Source of the DNA: Neovahlkampfia damariscottae
Taxonomy: Eukaryota; Heterolobosea; Selenaionea; Neovahlkampfiida; Neovahlkampfiidae
DNA length: 64,000 bases
Reading direction: 5' to 3'
Assembly: GCA_016618085.1 (NCBI GenBank)
Contig: JABLTG010000048.1
Location: 46,666 to 110,665, forward strand
The notes under the pieces are model-generated. The model was given only the letters and a program-made list of their open reading frames with translations, did no database searches and was not told where the DNA came from. Below, one piece after another: positions 1-9,904 of the stretch. Made by a program: the position numbers and the translations under genes. Positions within the stretch are counted from its first letter, which is position 1, and every line of letters starts with the position of its first letter.

Positions 1-186
1 TATTCACCTTCAATAGCAGCTCTTGGAGTTTTAATACCCATTCCGATGTCTTTCCAGAAACGAATTTTTCTTCTTTCTGCATCAGTTAATTTTGATGAAT
101 CTTTTTTAAGTAAAACTCTTTTGTTTCCAAGGAAAATTGGTTCTTGTTTTTGATATGCTCTTTCTGATTGAACTGATAATTCCATT
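1..186 (-). CDS. RPS11: 40S ribosomal protein S11 (uS17), 5' part only
   Basis: Component of the small ribosomal subunit. The first 62 residues are visible on the minus strand, starting at the ATG at 184-186. They carry the eukaryotic uS17 N-terminal extension: a SERAYQKQ block, then KRVLLKK, a lysine-rich stretch, RFWKDIGMGIKTP and AAIEGEY, which line up one after another with animal and yeast S11. The frame is open to the window edge, so the beta-barrel core of the protein lies outside. No intron is seen in this part. The gene is divergent from the G3BP-like gene at 416 and the two share a 229-bp spacer. Identification is from recognised family sequence; it is a partial gene only because the window ends. 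Confidence 0.93.
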
Positions 187-415
187 CCTTTTTAAATTTG
201 TTAAAACGTATTGTGTAAAAGTTTACTGTGTGTAAGTCGTTCTCTTCTCTTTGCAAAACAATAGACAAATTTGATTGGTGAAAGAAGATACTTAAGTAAA
301 AACCATTTGATTGGTCTAAACTTTCTCATTCAGTTCTTCTCACAGTAAGTTGAATTTTTATTTTTTTTTTAAAAAAACTTTAATAGTACTTATTTATTAA
401 GTTTATATTTTTATT
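187..415. promoter_or_regulatory. Divergent promoter region, RPS11 / G3BP-like
   Basis: The spacer between two divergent genes holds two ATTGG motifs in the same orientation, at 274-278 and as ATTGGTC at 310-316, the latter about 100 bp before the G3BP-like start. The same motif recurs before most genes in this window. A T-run around 358-370 precedes the G3BP-like start. No TATA box can be told apart from the AT-rich background. Confidence 0.45.
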
Positions 416-1752
416 ATGACGGATACAAAATCTGAAAAAAAAACAAAATTATCTCCAAAACAAATTGTTGACCATTTTATTAGACAATATTATCAAACCT
501 TATCAAAGGAACCTGAAAATCTTCATAAATTTTATTCAGATGATTCTCATTTTATGCACAATTTTCCAGAAGCAGTGCAAGGAATTGCTGTAATTTTTTT
601 TTTTTTTTTTTTAACTTTTTAAAAGGAAATTGAAAATAGAATTTCAGGATTAGAACTTAAAAAAAGTAAAATGAGAATATTTGCTATGGACTGGCAATGC
701 AGTTTAAATGACTCATTTCTCATTTCAGTTCAAGGTGTTCAAACGTTAAACGAAGTTCAAAGAAAATTTGCACAAACTTTTGTTTTAGCTAAACAAGACA
801 CAGCATATTTTGTAATGAATGATATCTTTCGTTTTACAGATGAAGTTCAAAAACCTGAAAATCAACTCAACATGAGTACAGAAGTTATTTCAACAAACAC
901 AACACCTGTTAAACAAACAAAACCAATTGTTGAAAAAAAAGAAACAGCACCTCCTGTAGTAGTTCCAGAAACAAAAGAAAATGAAGAAACAAAAAAAGAA
1001 AAAATTGAAAAAAAAAAAGTTAAAGGAAGTGATGTTAAAACAACAAAAACAAAAACAGGAACTGAAAAACAACAAGCAACAACAGAAACAGAACCACAAG
1101 AAAAACAAGTTACAAAAAAACAAGAAAAAAAAGATCCTGAAAGTTTCACTTATGCTTCAATTGTTGGTGAAAATACAAAAACAACAACAACTGAACAATC
1201 AACTTTACAAGATTCAAAAAAGAAAAAACCAAAAAAAAAAGTTGAAGAAGTTGAAAAAAAACAAGAAAAACCATCAGTTGTTGAAAAAAAACAAGAAAAT
1301 GGAAAATCAACAAAAAAAGTTGAAAAACAAAATCAAAAAGTTGAAGAAAAGAAAACTCAAGTAACAAACTCAACAAACCCAACAAACCCACCTCAAAAAA
1401 AAAATCATTATCCAAATACAATATACATTTCAAAAGTACCTGAAGATCTCACTGAAGATGATTTACAAAAACATTTTAAAAAGTATGGTAAAATTCTCGG
1501 TGTAAGTAACAAAGCAAAAGAAAAAGTAAGTTTTTTTTTTAAATTTTTAATTTGAAGCAATTCGCTTTTGTCTATTATGAAACTGAAAAGGAAATGGAAA
1601 ATGCAATTAAAGATAATGGAAAAATTAAAATTAGAGATACAGTTGTAAGCGTCGAAAAAAGAAAAGAACGTGCTTTCAAACCAATTTTTTACAAAAAAAA
1701 CAACAAAAAGAAAAATCCACAAGAACAAGAAAAAAATACACTTATGAAATAA
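416..1752 (+). CDS. G3BP-like protein: NTF2-like domain plus RRM
   Basis: Likely RNA-binding protein of the G3BP/Rasputin family, known for stress-granule assembly and mRNA control. Three exons are joined by introns at 590-625 and 1526-1557; splicing restores one frame. Residues ~12-125 form an NTF2-like domain: VDHFIRQYYQTLSKEPENL, the FYSDDSHFMH segment, then in exon 2 the QTFVLA and FVMNDIFRFTDE signatures. A long low-complexity K/E/T/Q-rich linker follows. The C-terminal RRM has RNP2 (IYISKVP) and RNP1 (QFAFVYY), the latter only after splicing. The tail is basic. Domain order and the position of the charged linker match G3BP; the typical RGG tail is not obvious. The frame closes with TAA at 1750-1752. 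Confidence 0.85.
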
Positions 1753-1871
1753 AAATCTGAAATATTGAAAAAAACAATTTTTTTTTTTTTTATTTTATTT
1801 ATTCCATTGGTTGGTCGATTTTTATTTGATTTGTTTGAACAACTGCGCAACGACTTCAAGTAAAACAAAAC

Positions 1872-4800
1872 ATGCATAGAATACCATATTTAATGATGAG
1901 TATGATGAATCGAAGAAGAATACGTGGAATGGATTCAGATAGTGATGATTTTGAAGAGGAAGATGCTCCTGTTTTTAAAAAACAAAAAATTGAAGAAGAA
2001 CCTGAAGAATTAAAAGAATCAAGTTTATTTCCATATTTAAATACGAATGTTATTAGATCATACGCACTACCAAGTAATTTAAAATTTACAAATTAATCAA
2101 ATAGACACTTATAAAATGGGAAAAGAATTAGAAAAAAAAAATCTTGTTACAATGATACAATTAGATGAAACGACATTAAAAGGACTATGCTTTTCAGATG
2201 AATCAAAACAAAGAGAATATTCAATTTCGGTCAAATTTAATGAAGAAGGTTCCATTTCAAAAGTTCAATGTGATTGTATTTTTAAAGAAGGTTTGTTTCA
2301 TCAAAAATTAAAAAAAATATAGTGATGTGGTGTCCTCATACTGTCGCTTCTTTATTGAGCGTTATAAATTTTCCTGATAAAATTATTCAATACTCAAGGT
2401 TACAAACAATAGTTAAAGAAACAACCAAAGAACAATTAGAAACTTTAATGTTGAATAGAATGATTGAAGATGTTAAATTGTTAAAATATATTCATAAAAG
2501 TACAACAGATATGTCCACATTACGTGAAGTTGCTTTAGAAGGTGAAGTTGTAAAAAAAGATGAACCACCATTTGATGTGGAAGCATTTAGAAATAAATTA
2601 ATGGAATCCCTTGATCCTTTAATTCGTTCTCGTAGTGATTTTCATATGTTTTCATCTGATTCAGATTCAGATGATTTTGGAGTAAGAAAAAAATGAACTA
2701 AAAAAAAAAGATGGACTATGGAAATTTATCTCAAGCTTCAAAAATTTTAGAAGAATGTCTTGTGAATGTAGATAATATGTATCACCAAAAATATTATGGA
2801 AATGCTTTAATTACTTTAAAAGAAATTACAGACACAGTTGTAGAGAAGTTTTCAAAAATTCAAAGAGCAGTTACAGTCAAAATAAGTGAATTATGGTTGC
2901 TAATGATGACAAATGAAGAGATCAGTGAAAACATTAGAAAGAAATATATTTCTGACATAAAAAAATATGAATTGTCTTCATTTCCAGTTGACATTTCATA
3001 TAAATTAATTGCAGCAAGAGAATTTGTTGAAACAAATTGGGAAGATGAAGATTTGCAATCAATTTTATCAGGAGAGTACATTGAAGAACCAAGTAAACCT
3101 TTTAAAGAACATTCCATGACTTTAATTACGAGGTTACAACATTTAAAATCAAAAATGAAAGAAAGTGAATGTAAGCTAAAAACAACTCTTTTAACACTGT
3201 TTTAGGTTTGAATTTAATGAATTTTATAGTTTCACGAGAATCCAAACAACAAAATACTGATAAAATGATTACAGTTGCAAAAGAAATACAAAAAATCCAT
3301 CCAGTTGGTGCTTTTATTTTGTACTGTAAAAGACATTATGATATAACCATAAATTATGGTTATAATACGGACACTGTTGATTCTGTTATTTTTACAAATA
3401 TTATTGAATTCAATAAAAAAACTCTGGAACAAAGAAACGCCTCTATACCACCTTTAAGAACAATATGTGCTAAAAAACTAGGAAAGGAATTAATTAAACA
3501 ATATGGAAATGATTGGCCTCAACTTACACAAGTTTATCTTGCTTTAGCTGATGACTTGCAAAGAGAAGTTGCTTTTTCTTTGTACATGGAAATTCTTTTT
3601 GTAAGAGATACAGCAAGTGCAGTTTCAAATTTTAGAAAATTGAAAAGAGAAGGAGAAACAACAGCAAGTTTTGAATATGCATTACATCTCATTCATAGAA
3701 TAACTGATGATTATGATTACTTTCTTGTAAATGAAGTTGGAGGAGTAGCAATAACTCTAGGAAAATTTGCTGTTGACAAATTATTTGAGGCTGTAAAATC
3801 AAAAGTGGTAAAAGTCTCTTGGATTTATGAATTTGCAAAACTGTTTGAAAAACATGAATACAAAGATCATGCTTTTGAACTTGGATTGGAATGCTTAAAA
3901 CAAATCAGAGATTTCAATCACACAAGGTCAATGGAAGAAATACCAGATTGGATTTGTAAATCAGCTGATAATGAAAAAAAAACAAAATTAGTTTTTGATG
4001 CTTTATCAGATAATCCTAGCATTGAATTATTGTTTCTTTTGGGTACAAAATTATCAGAAAAGAAAGAATTTATTGATGATTCCATTAAATTATTAATTAG
4101 TGGTTATGAAAAGAATGATTATTATCTGTATGATGCAAACGAAAAAAGAAATAAAAAATACAAAACAAATTGTAGTTGTGTTGATTGTAAGAAATTAATA
4201 GAACACCTGGATAATTTTGAAAAAGAAATTAGAGTTCAAATGGATAACGCAGATTCAGATCATCTTGAAAAACAATTACAATACTTTCCAAAAGAGTTTA
4301 TTTATCATTTACAAAGATACACTGGAGTTCCTGTCATCATAATCAGAAAAAAAGTATTTTCAAATTCAAATTCTACAGATTATGTTCAAGCAAGGGAATT
4401 ATGCTCAAGGAAAATTCCAGAATTGATTTTATCACTTTTGGAAAAAAGAGATTCAAAACAAAAAAAAGAACATGTTGAAGAAGTGAAAAAATATTTTGTT
4501 GATGCTTCTTCATTATATACTTTGGCTAAATTTTGTGTTAAAAATTCATGGATGGATGAAGCATTAGACCTTAGTTTAGAAGCAGCTAAAGCACCAGGTA
4601 ATTTTGATAGAAATACTCTCAGAAGTATCTTTGGAGTACTTGGAGATGATAAGTATAAATTCAAATTGGCTGACACAATAATGAGAAAAGAACCAAAAGC
4701 AAGTAATTTTCATAAACTCAAAGAATTGGACAATACTGTGAAATTAGATGATTATATTGATATTAGTAAAATTCAAGACCAAACAATTCCAATTCTTTTG

Positions 4801-5301
4801 ATGGAAAGTAAATTTAAAGAAATTGTAGAAGGATACAAATCAAATCAAAATGAAAAGAACAAATATATTCTTACATTATTTAAGGAATGTATTACACAAG
4901 AATTAAAAGCAATAGTTGTCAAAGAACATTTTTATGATATTTTAGTTGATTATTTCATGAATTCTGCTTTTAATGGGTATCATATTGAAATGTATTATAA
5001 TTTCCCAAGAACAATTGGAGATGACATCATTCACTCTATTTTGTATTCAAAAATTGATCAATACATAGAGATCATAGGAGTACCTTTACTCAAAATTAGA
5101 ACAAATTTCTTTATGAATTCAATTTCATCAACAAAACCTGGATCTTATCGTAAATTCGCTGAATGGTTAATGTTTTGTGCAAATTATTTTGATAAAACAT
5201 CAAAAGAGTGGAACGATTTTCAAAATTGTATTCTCAACAATCATGTTGTGAGACCAAAAAAGAAATTAGTTTCATTTATTCAAAATGCATTTTCACTTTA
5301 A
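1872..5301 (+). CDS. SWIM zinc-finger protein with long helical C-terminus
   Basis: Five exons; introns at 2074-2104, 2291-2322, 2682-2710 and 3171-3205 (29-35 nt) each restore the frame. The N-terminus is short and acidic. A SWIM zinc finger spans the second intron: the first pair CDC lies at the end of exon 2 and the second pair, CPH, follows in exon 3 (WCPHTVASLL), giving the CxC...CxH pattern. An acidic serine/aspartate patch (DSDSDSDDFG) precedes ~830 residues of predicted helix, resembling a TPR/HEAT-like solenoid, including one CxCxxC patch near residue 580. SWIM domains bind DNA or proteins; the partner here is unknown. An ATTGGTTGGTC motif sits at 1806-1816, about 55 bp before the ATG. 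The stop lies 11 nt from that of the convergent TsaD-family gene. Confidence 0.75.
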
Positions 5302-5312
5302 TAAACTTTATT

Positions 5313-6567
5313 TCACAGAGTATCAATTGGCCATCTTGGTTTTATATCAATATCGTTGTGATTGATATTTTTTAGAATAGATTGATCATGTTTGTATTTT
5401 TCTATTCCTGCCCAAGCAATCATAATTCCATTATCTGTGCATAATCTTGGTGTAGGTATTTTCAAATTGAATTGATAATTTTCACAAATTTTCTTTAATT
5501 TCTCTCGAAGAAAAACATTTGATGCAACACCACCTGAATGAAAAAATTAGAATTTGTAAATTACCTGAAACTACCAATGTATTGATATCTTTAAATTCTG
5601 ATTTTGAATGTTTGATTGCTTTTTCTGTTTTATTTAATAAATGCGAAATTGCAGCAAATTGAAAAGACGCTGCTAAATTCGATGTTATTTCTTCATCCAA
5701 AAAAGTAGGATTTTTATCATTTTTCACAATACTATTCAACATTTTTCCATCAACATGAATACTTTTTTCTTGATGTTCAATTTGACGTACTAATCTCAAT
5801 AATTGACTTTTTAACCCTGAAAAAGAAAAATTAAAATTATTTTCTTTTTTTAAAGGAATAGTAAACTCATATTGATCTAAATTTCCATTTCTTGCATATG
5901 TTTCAATCATTTTACCTCCTCCTTTTTCAATTGGAAAATTCAATAATCTGGCTGCTTTGTCAAAACATTCACCAACACTATCATCTTGAGTTGATCCCAA
6001 CAAAACATAATTTCCTATTGATTAATTAAATATTATAATACCAATATTTTTGGCTACAGCCAACATACAATGACCTCCTGATACCAATAATGTGAGAAAT
6101 GGAAATTTCAAATCTTGATGTTCCATTCTGGCCAACAACAAATGAGCTTCCAGATGATTTATTGATATTAATGGTTTATTATATTCTAATGATAATTTTT
6201 TTGCTTCTTTCAAACCAACAAGTAAACAAGAACTTAAACCTGGTCCTGTTGTGACAGCAATTGCATCGACATCATTAATATTATTTAATTCACAATTTTC
6301 GAATGATTTATTGATTACATTTTGTAATTCTTTTTCATGTGATTTTGAAGTCTCATGAGGATGAACTCCACCCCATTTTTTAATTAATTCTGAATGAGTC
6401 AAAAGAGCTTCTCCTAGTATTTTTCCTTCTTCATTTACAATTCCAACTCCAGTGTCATCACAACTCGTTTCTATACCCAAAATTTTAATGGAATATTTTT
6501 TGTTGAAGTTCCTCTTCAAAAAATGTTTGGTTGAAATTCGTAAAATCATTGGTAGATTCTCAAACAT
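5313..6567 (-). CDS. OSGEPL1: tRNA N6-threonylcarbamoyladenosine protein, Qri7/OSGEPL1 type
   Basis: TsaD/Kae1/Qri7 family, which transfers the threonylcarbamoyl group to A37 of ANN-decoding tRNAs. Seen: ILGIETSCDDTGVGIV at the N-terminus (typical of Qri7/bacterial TsaD, not cytosolic Kae1), HLEAH metal-binding motif, LLVSGGH, the SVGECFDKAARLL block, FSFSGLK, VVSGGVASN, and TDNGIMIAWAG near the end. Introns at 5534-5564 (31 nt) and 6015-6041 (27 nt) restore the frame. I place the start at the ATG at 6565-6567, giving a short basic, hydroxylated leader that looks like a mitochondrial presequence; the frame stays open to ~6795, so a more upstream start is possible. Mitochondrial location is inferred. 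Confidence 0.87.
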
Positions 6568-6924
6568 TCTTTTTTTCAATATTTCTGTAAAAAATTGTTG
6601 ATAAATAAAGTTCCATTTATTGCTAAATTTTCCAGTTTTCAGAGAACCAATCATAATTGTTTCATCACAAATAAAAATGATTCGTTTTTGAGGTTTGTCA
6701 ACGAAAAAAAACATGAAAACATTAAGAACAACTAGAAATGTCTTGTCACCAATAATCTGTAAAATAACAAAACAACACAAAATGTGGAAACTCAAAGAGA
6801 ACTACATCAGAGTGAATGGAAGAATACATCCAACTGTAGTTATGCAAAGAGGAGAAAAAACATACAACAAAGAATAAATTATTTTGTAAATTATTTGCTC
6901 ACCTCTTTATTTCTTGAACCAATC
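6568..6924. other. Divergent spacer between t6A gene and cyclase gene
   Basis: 357 bp with no convincing gene. Open frames run into it from both sides but carry no family signal. A CCAAT element lies at 6647-6653 (CCAATCA) and another abuts the cyclase start: CCAATC at 6919-6924 directly precedes the ATG at 6925. Confidence 0.5.
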
Positions 6925-7593
6925 ATGAACAAAGAAAACAAAAACGAAAATAAAATAATAGATGTCAGCTGGACAATAAATGAACAAAGTACGAATTGGA
7001 AAAATGAGTTCCCAGTCAAATACACAAATTTTAGAACTTTCAAAGATCATCAGTGCAGAACAACCTCAATTGATAATTTTTTTCTTCACACTGGCACACA
7101 TATCGATGCTCCATCACATTTTTTAAAAAACGGTGCTTCCATAGAATCTATTGCTCTTGAAAAACTTTGTGGAAAAGCAAAATTGTTTAATTTTACAAAT
7201 TGCAAAAAATCCATATCCTCAAAAGATTTCGAAAAATTCAATGACGAAATTGGAGAAAATGACATTATTTTATTGAAAACTTCAAACTCAAATCTGAAAG
7301 AAAATGATAAATGGATTCAAAATTTTATATACTTGGATGAATCTAGTGCAAAATTTTTGGTTGAAAAAAAAATCAAATCTGTCGGAATAGATTATATTGG
7401 AATTGAAAGAAGTGATTTACAAAAAAATCATGAAACTCATTGTACACTTTTATCAAATGATATTATCATTATTGAAGGTTTGAGATTCGGTCATGTACCT
7501 GTTGATTCATTTGAACTATTTCAATTCGTTTGTTTACCTTTAAAATTAGAAAATGTTGATGGAGCTCCAGCCAGAGCAATCTTAATGAAATAA
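6925..7593 (+). CDS. Cyclase-family hydrolase (kynurenine formamidase-like)
   Basis: Single-exon protein of 222 residues in the cyclase/arylformamidase superfamily, metal-dependent hydrolases best known as bacterial KynB, which hydrolyses N-formylkynurenine. Seen: the diagnostic HTGTHIDAPSHF metal-binding motif at about residue 53, DVSWTI near the N-terminus, ILLKTSNS, SVGIDYIGIE, the downstream HCTLLSNDIIIIEGL block, and PARAI at the C-terminus, in the family order. The ATG at 6925 is chosen because it sits right after a CCAATC element and gives a family-length protein; the frame is open further upstream but without similarity. The substrate cannot be assigned: no other tryptophan-degradation gene is nearby. 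Confidence 0.82.
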   Translation: MNKENKNENKIIDVSWTINEQSTNWKNEFPVKYTNFRTFKDHQCRTTSIDNFFLHTGTHIDAPSHFLKNGASIESIALEKLCGKAKLFNFTNCKKSISSKDFEKFNDEIGENDIILLKTSNSNLKENDKWIQNFIYLDESSAKFLVEKKIKSVGIDYIGIERSDLQKNHETHCTLLSNDIIIIEGLRFGHVPVDSFELFQFVCLPLKLENVDGAPARAILMK

Positions 7594-7611
7594 ATATCAA
7601 TTTATTTATAC

Positions 7612-7980
7612 TAAGACTAGTATATAATTAGTCGCGTTACAAGCATAAACCTTGGTTTTCAACTTGAAGTATAGCGTTTCAACTGACCAAATGGTGTTTT
7701 TCTCAATAAGAAGACTTTATTCCAACTAAGTGATGTTATTCCATCTAAGTAGTGTTTCAACCAACTGAGTTGTGTCATTAATATTAAGTCTTGTTACCAA
7801 AATAAAGTCTTCGAGTTAATAATTACGAATATCTGAAATTGCGAAGTATTATCGGTGGACAGGGCGAATATTTGTTGATTTTGAAAAATATTATGGGTCC
7901 ACGTTTCAGTTGAAATGCTATACTTCAAGTTGAAAACCAAGGTTTATGCTTGTAACATGACTAATTATATACTAGTCTTA
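7612..7980. mobile_element. MITE-like element with 75-bp terminal inverted repeats
   Basis: The left arm (7612-7686) and right arm (7906-7980) are nearly perfect reverse complements over 75 bp, differing at only a few positions (for example TCGCG versus TCATG). Both outer ends can be read as TA followed by AGACTAGTAT, which fits a TA target-site duplication as made by Tc1/mariner-type transposases. The 219-bp interior has no coding potential but carries three to four tandem copies of a ~19-bp unit. With no transposase it is best read as a non-autonomous element. It lies 19 bp after the cyclase stop codon and 209 bp from the convergent CDGSH gene. Confidence 0.85.
7720..7776. repeat. 19-bp imperfect tandem repeat inside the MITE
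   Basis: Three adjacent 19-bp units at 7720-7738, 7739-7757 and 7758-7776 share a core close to TTCCAACTAAGTGRTGTTT. A weaker fourth copy lies at 7681-7699, overlapping the end of the left inverted repeat. Confidence 0.7.
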
Positions 7981-8188
7981 CTAATAGTACAATCAATTTT
8001 TCAGTTTTTCAGATTTCAATTTGCATATCAAACAAATTTTTCATGAAATTGTGCCATGTGTATTAATTTTTTTTGAAAAATTGAAGTTCAATTCTCGACT
8101 TGTCTGGGATATTTTTTGTTGAAACTCCAAATGTACGCTATTGTGAAAATGGAATGAAAGATATAATTAAATAATTTTGAATTATTTT

Positions 8189-8536
8189 TTATTTATTAAA
8201 TTGCTCAACCATGAAAGCACCAAAAAGAGAAGCTGCGAATAATAATAATGGTGTTTGAAAATCTTCTCTTTCTTCAGCTTCTGCTTTTGCTTTTTTTTCT
8301 TCTGATTCTGCTTTAAGAACTTTTTCTTTAATGACCAAGACATCTAATTTATTATCATCTTTGACTGTAACTTGAACAGGTTTGAAAGTTTTTCCTCCGT
8401 TGATTTTTGAATGCTAAAAAATTGAGAATGAAAAATAAAATACAGTTCCATCACAAAGTGGTAATTTACTTGATTGTCCACAACTACAAAGATACATACT
8501 TTTATCTTTTTGATAGTCAATTGTTCTTGTGCTCAT
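8189..8536 (-). CDS. CDGSH iron-sulfur domain protein with C-terminal membrane tail
   Basis: Small two-exon protein of ~105 residues; the intron at 8414-8443 splits the CDGSH motif. After splicing the N-terminal part reads YLCSCGQSSKLPLCDGTH, the full 2Fe-2S ligand set (C-x-C-x2-S-x3-P-x-C-D-G-T-H) of the mitoNEET/CISD family, which binds a redox-active, labile cluster, usually at mitochondrial or ER membranes. The cluster domain is followed by KINGGKTFKPVQV, a charged E/K-rich helix, and a hydrophobic segment (PLLLFAASLFGAFMV) five residues from the end that looks like a tail anchor. Metazoan mitoNEET has its membrane segment at the N-terminus, so the topology here is reversed. The start is the only ATG before the motif; an ATTGGTCA lies 29 bp upstream. 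Confidence 0.85.
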
Positions 8537-8679
8537 TTTTTTCAAAGTATTTTAAAATGATTTTATTGGTCAAAAGTTGATCCATCTAAGAAGGAGAAAA
8601 AGATGAATTTTACAATACCAAAATTTTTTATATTTCAGTCGAAAAAATAACCTGAAGGAGAATTATTGTCCAATGAAAA
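8537..8679. promoter_or_regulatory. Bidirectional promoter of CDGSH and TPR-MYND genes
   Basis: 143 bp separate two divergent start codons. ATTGGTCA at 8565-8572 and CCAAT at 8670-8674 are in opposite orientations, one near each gene. Confidence 0.45.
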
Positions 8680-9753
8680 ATGTCTAAATACAAAGAAAAA
8701 GGAAATGAATGCTTCAAACAAAAGAAATATAAAGATGCAATAGAATTCTACAATAAAGCAATAAAAGAAGATCCTAACAACCACATATATCATTCAAACA
8801 AAGCCACTTGCTATTATAATTTGAATGAATTTACGACTGCACTTGAATCTGTCCAGAAAACAATCGATATCAATCCATCCTTCATGAAAAGCAATCTAAA
8901 TTATGAATACTAACTTTTAATAGCATATATATGTGGTTCTTTCTGTTTTGAAAAATTAAACGACACAAGAAAAGCGGTTAGGATTATTTTTGATGGTTTG
9001 AAACAAAATCCGAAGGAACCAACTTTAAAAACAAGACTGTCACATTTAAGAGACAAATATTGCTCAGATTATTTGTTCAATATTGAATTAATGGATTCTT
9101 TGTTGCTTGAATGCGGTTTTGGTATTATTAATGGTTTTATCTTGCAGTCATGTTTCTTAAAGAAAACAGACATGTACGAAAGATATTTAAACTATAATCA
9201 ACAACAAAGACAAGAATTTTTCGATAAAATTCCCTTCAATAATGAAAACCCAATTCAAGTCTCTTTACAAAGACATTTTCATCATTTGATAGTACATAAA
9301 CCTCAACTTCTTTGTATGATTATTCAAGGTTTTTTATTCATTCTCCAAAAGAAAAAAGAAAGTGAAAATTGTGTTCTTTTTGACATTATAACACAAAATT
9401 TAAAAGAGTGTAAAGTTATTGTTGAATTTGTAATTTCGGAAGTTGTTAATTTATCATTGGAATTCGGTAATTTTTTTGAGGTGTCAAAAAATTTTTTTTC
9501 TGATTACTTCACAATATTCAATTCATTGCTGGAAGAATTTCCGATGTTGGAAAAGAAGAAAAAAAAAAGAAAAAGAGAAAATGATTCAATGGGAAAAAGA
9601 AAAAAAAATAAAATTGAAAAAATTTGTCAGAAATGTGAAAAGAAGGAAAATTTATTGAAATGTGGGAATTGTAAAGAAGCTTATTATTGTTCTAGGGACT
9701 GTCAAAAATTAGATTGGGTTTCTCATAAATCATTCTGTAAATCAAAAGAATAG
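8680..9753 (+). CDS. TPR and MYND zinc-finger protein
   Basis: Two exons. Residues ~1-70 form two TPR motifs of the co-chaperone type (KEKGNECFKQKKYKDAIEFY, then SNKATCYYNLNEFTTALE). A helical middle part of ~200 residues is not recognised. A lysine-rich patch leads to a C-terminal MYND finger with all ligands visible: CQKC, CGNC, YYCSRDCQ, HKSFC. MYND domains bind proline-rich peptides or sit beside SET methyltransferase domains; no SET motif is visible, so a TTC/ZMYND-like scaffold is more likely. The junction at 8891-8923 needs a GC-AG intron (33 nt, GCAATC...AATAG, with a perfect TACTAAC branch site): no GT donor exists there and only this splice keeps the frame. Confidence 0.8.
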
Positions 9754-9886
9754 CCAAAAAGAGTTCAAATTGGAAAAGTCACAATTAAAAAGGAGAATCC
9801 AATAAACGAATTTGATTTTTCATTAAAGATTAAAATCCAAGAATTTCTGGAAATCATTTTCATTGAACGATTATTGAAGGTTTTTT

Positions 9887-9894
9887 ATTGGTCA
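9887..9894 (+). promoter_or_regulatory. ATTGGTCA element just before a start codon
   Basis: Exact ATTGGTCA ending 10 bp before the ATG at 9905; one of the closest examples of the recurrent CCAAT-type element. Confidence 0.5.
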
Positions 9895-9904
9895 TTCATT
9901 CTTC

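Noticed and set aside
862-1433. Long frames antisense to and overlapping the G3BP-like linker, rich in F, C, V, S or K, Q
   Set aside because: They mirror the A-rich K/E/T-coding repeat; no family signal, no start context, and they vanish outside the low-complexity stretch.
7594-8188. CRISPR-like array in the repeat-rich spacer
   Set aside because: The repeats are 19-bp units with no unique spacers, enclosed in terminal inverted repeats; a MITE explains them, and the host is eukaryotic.
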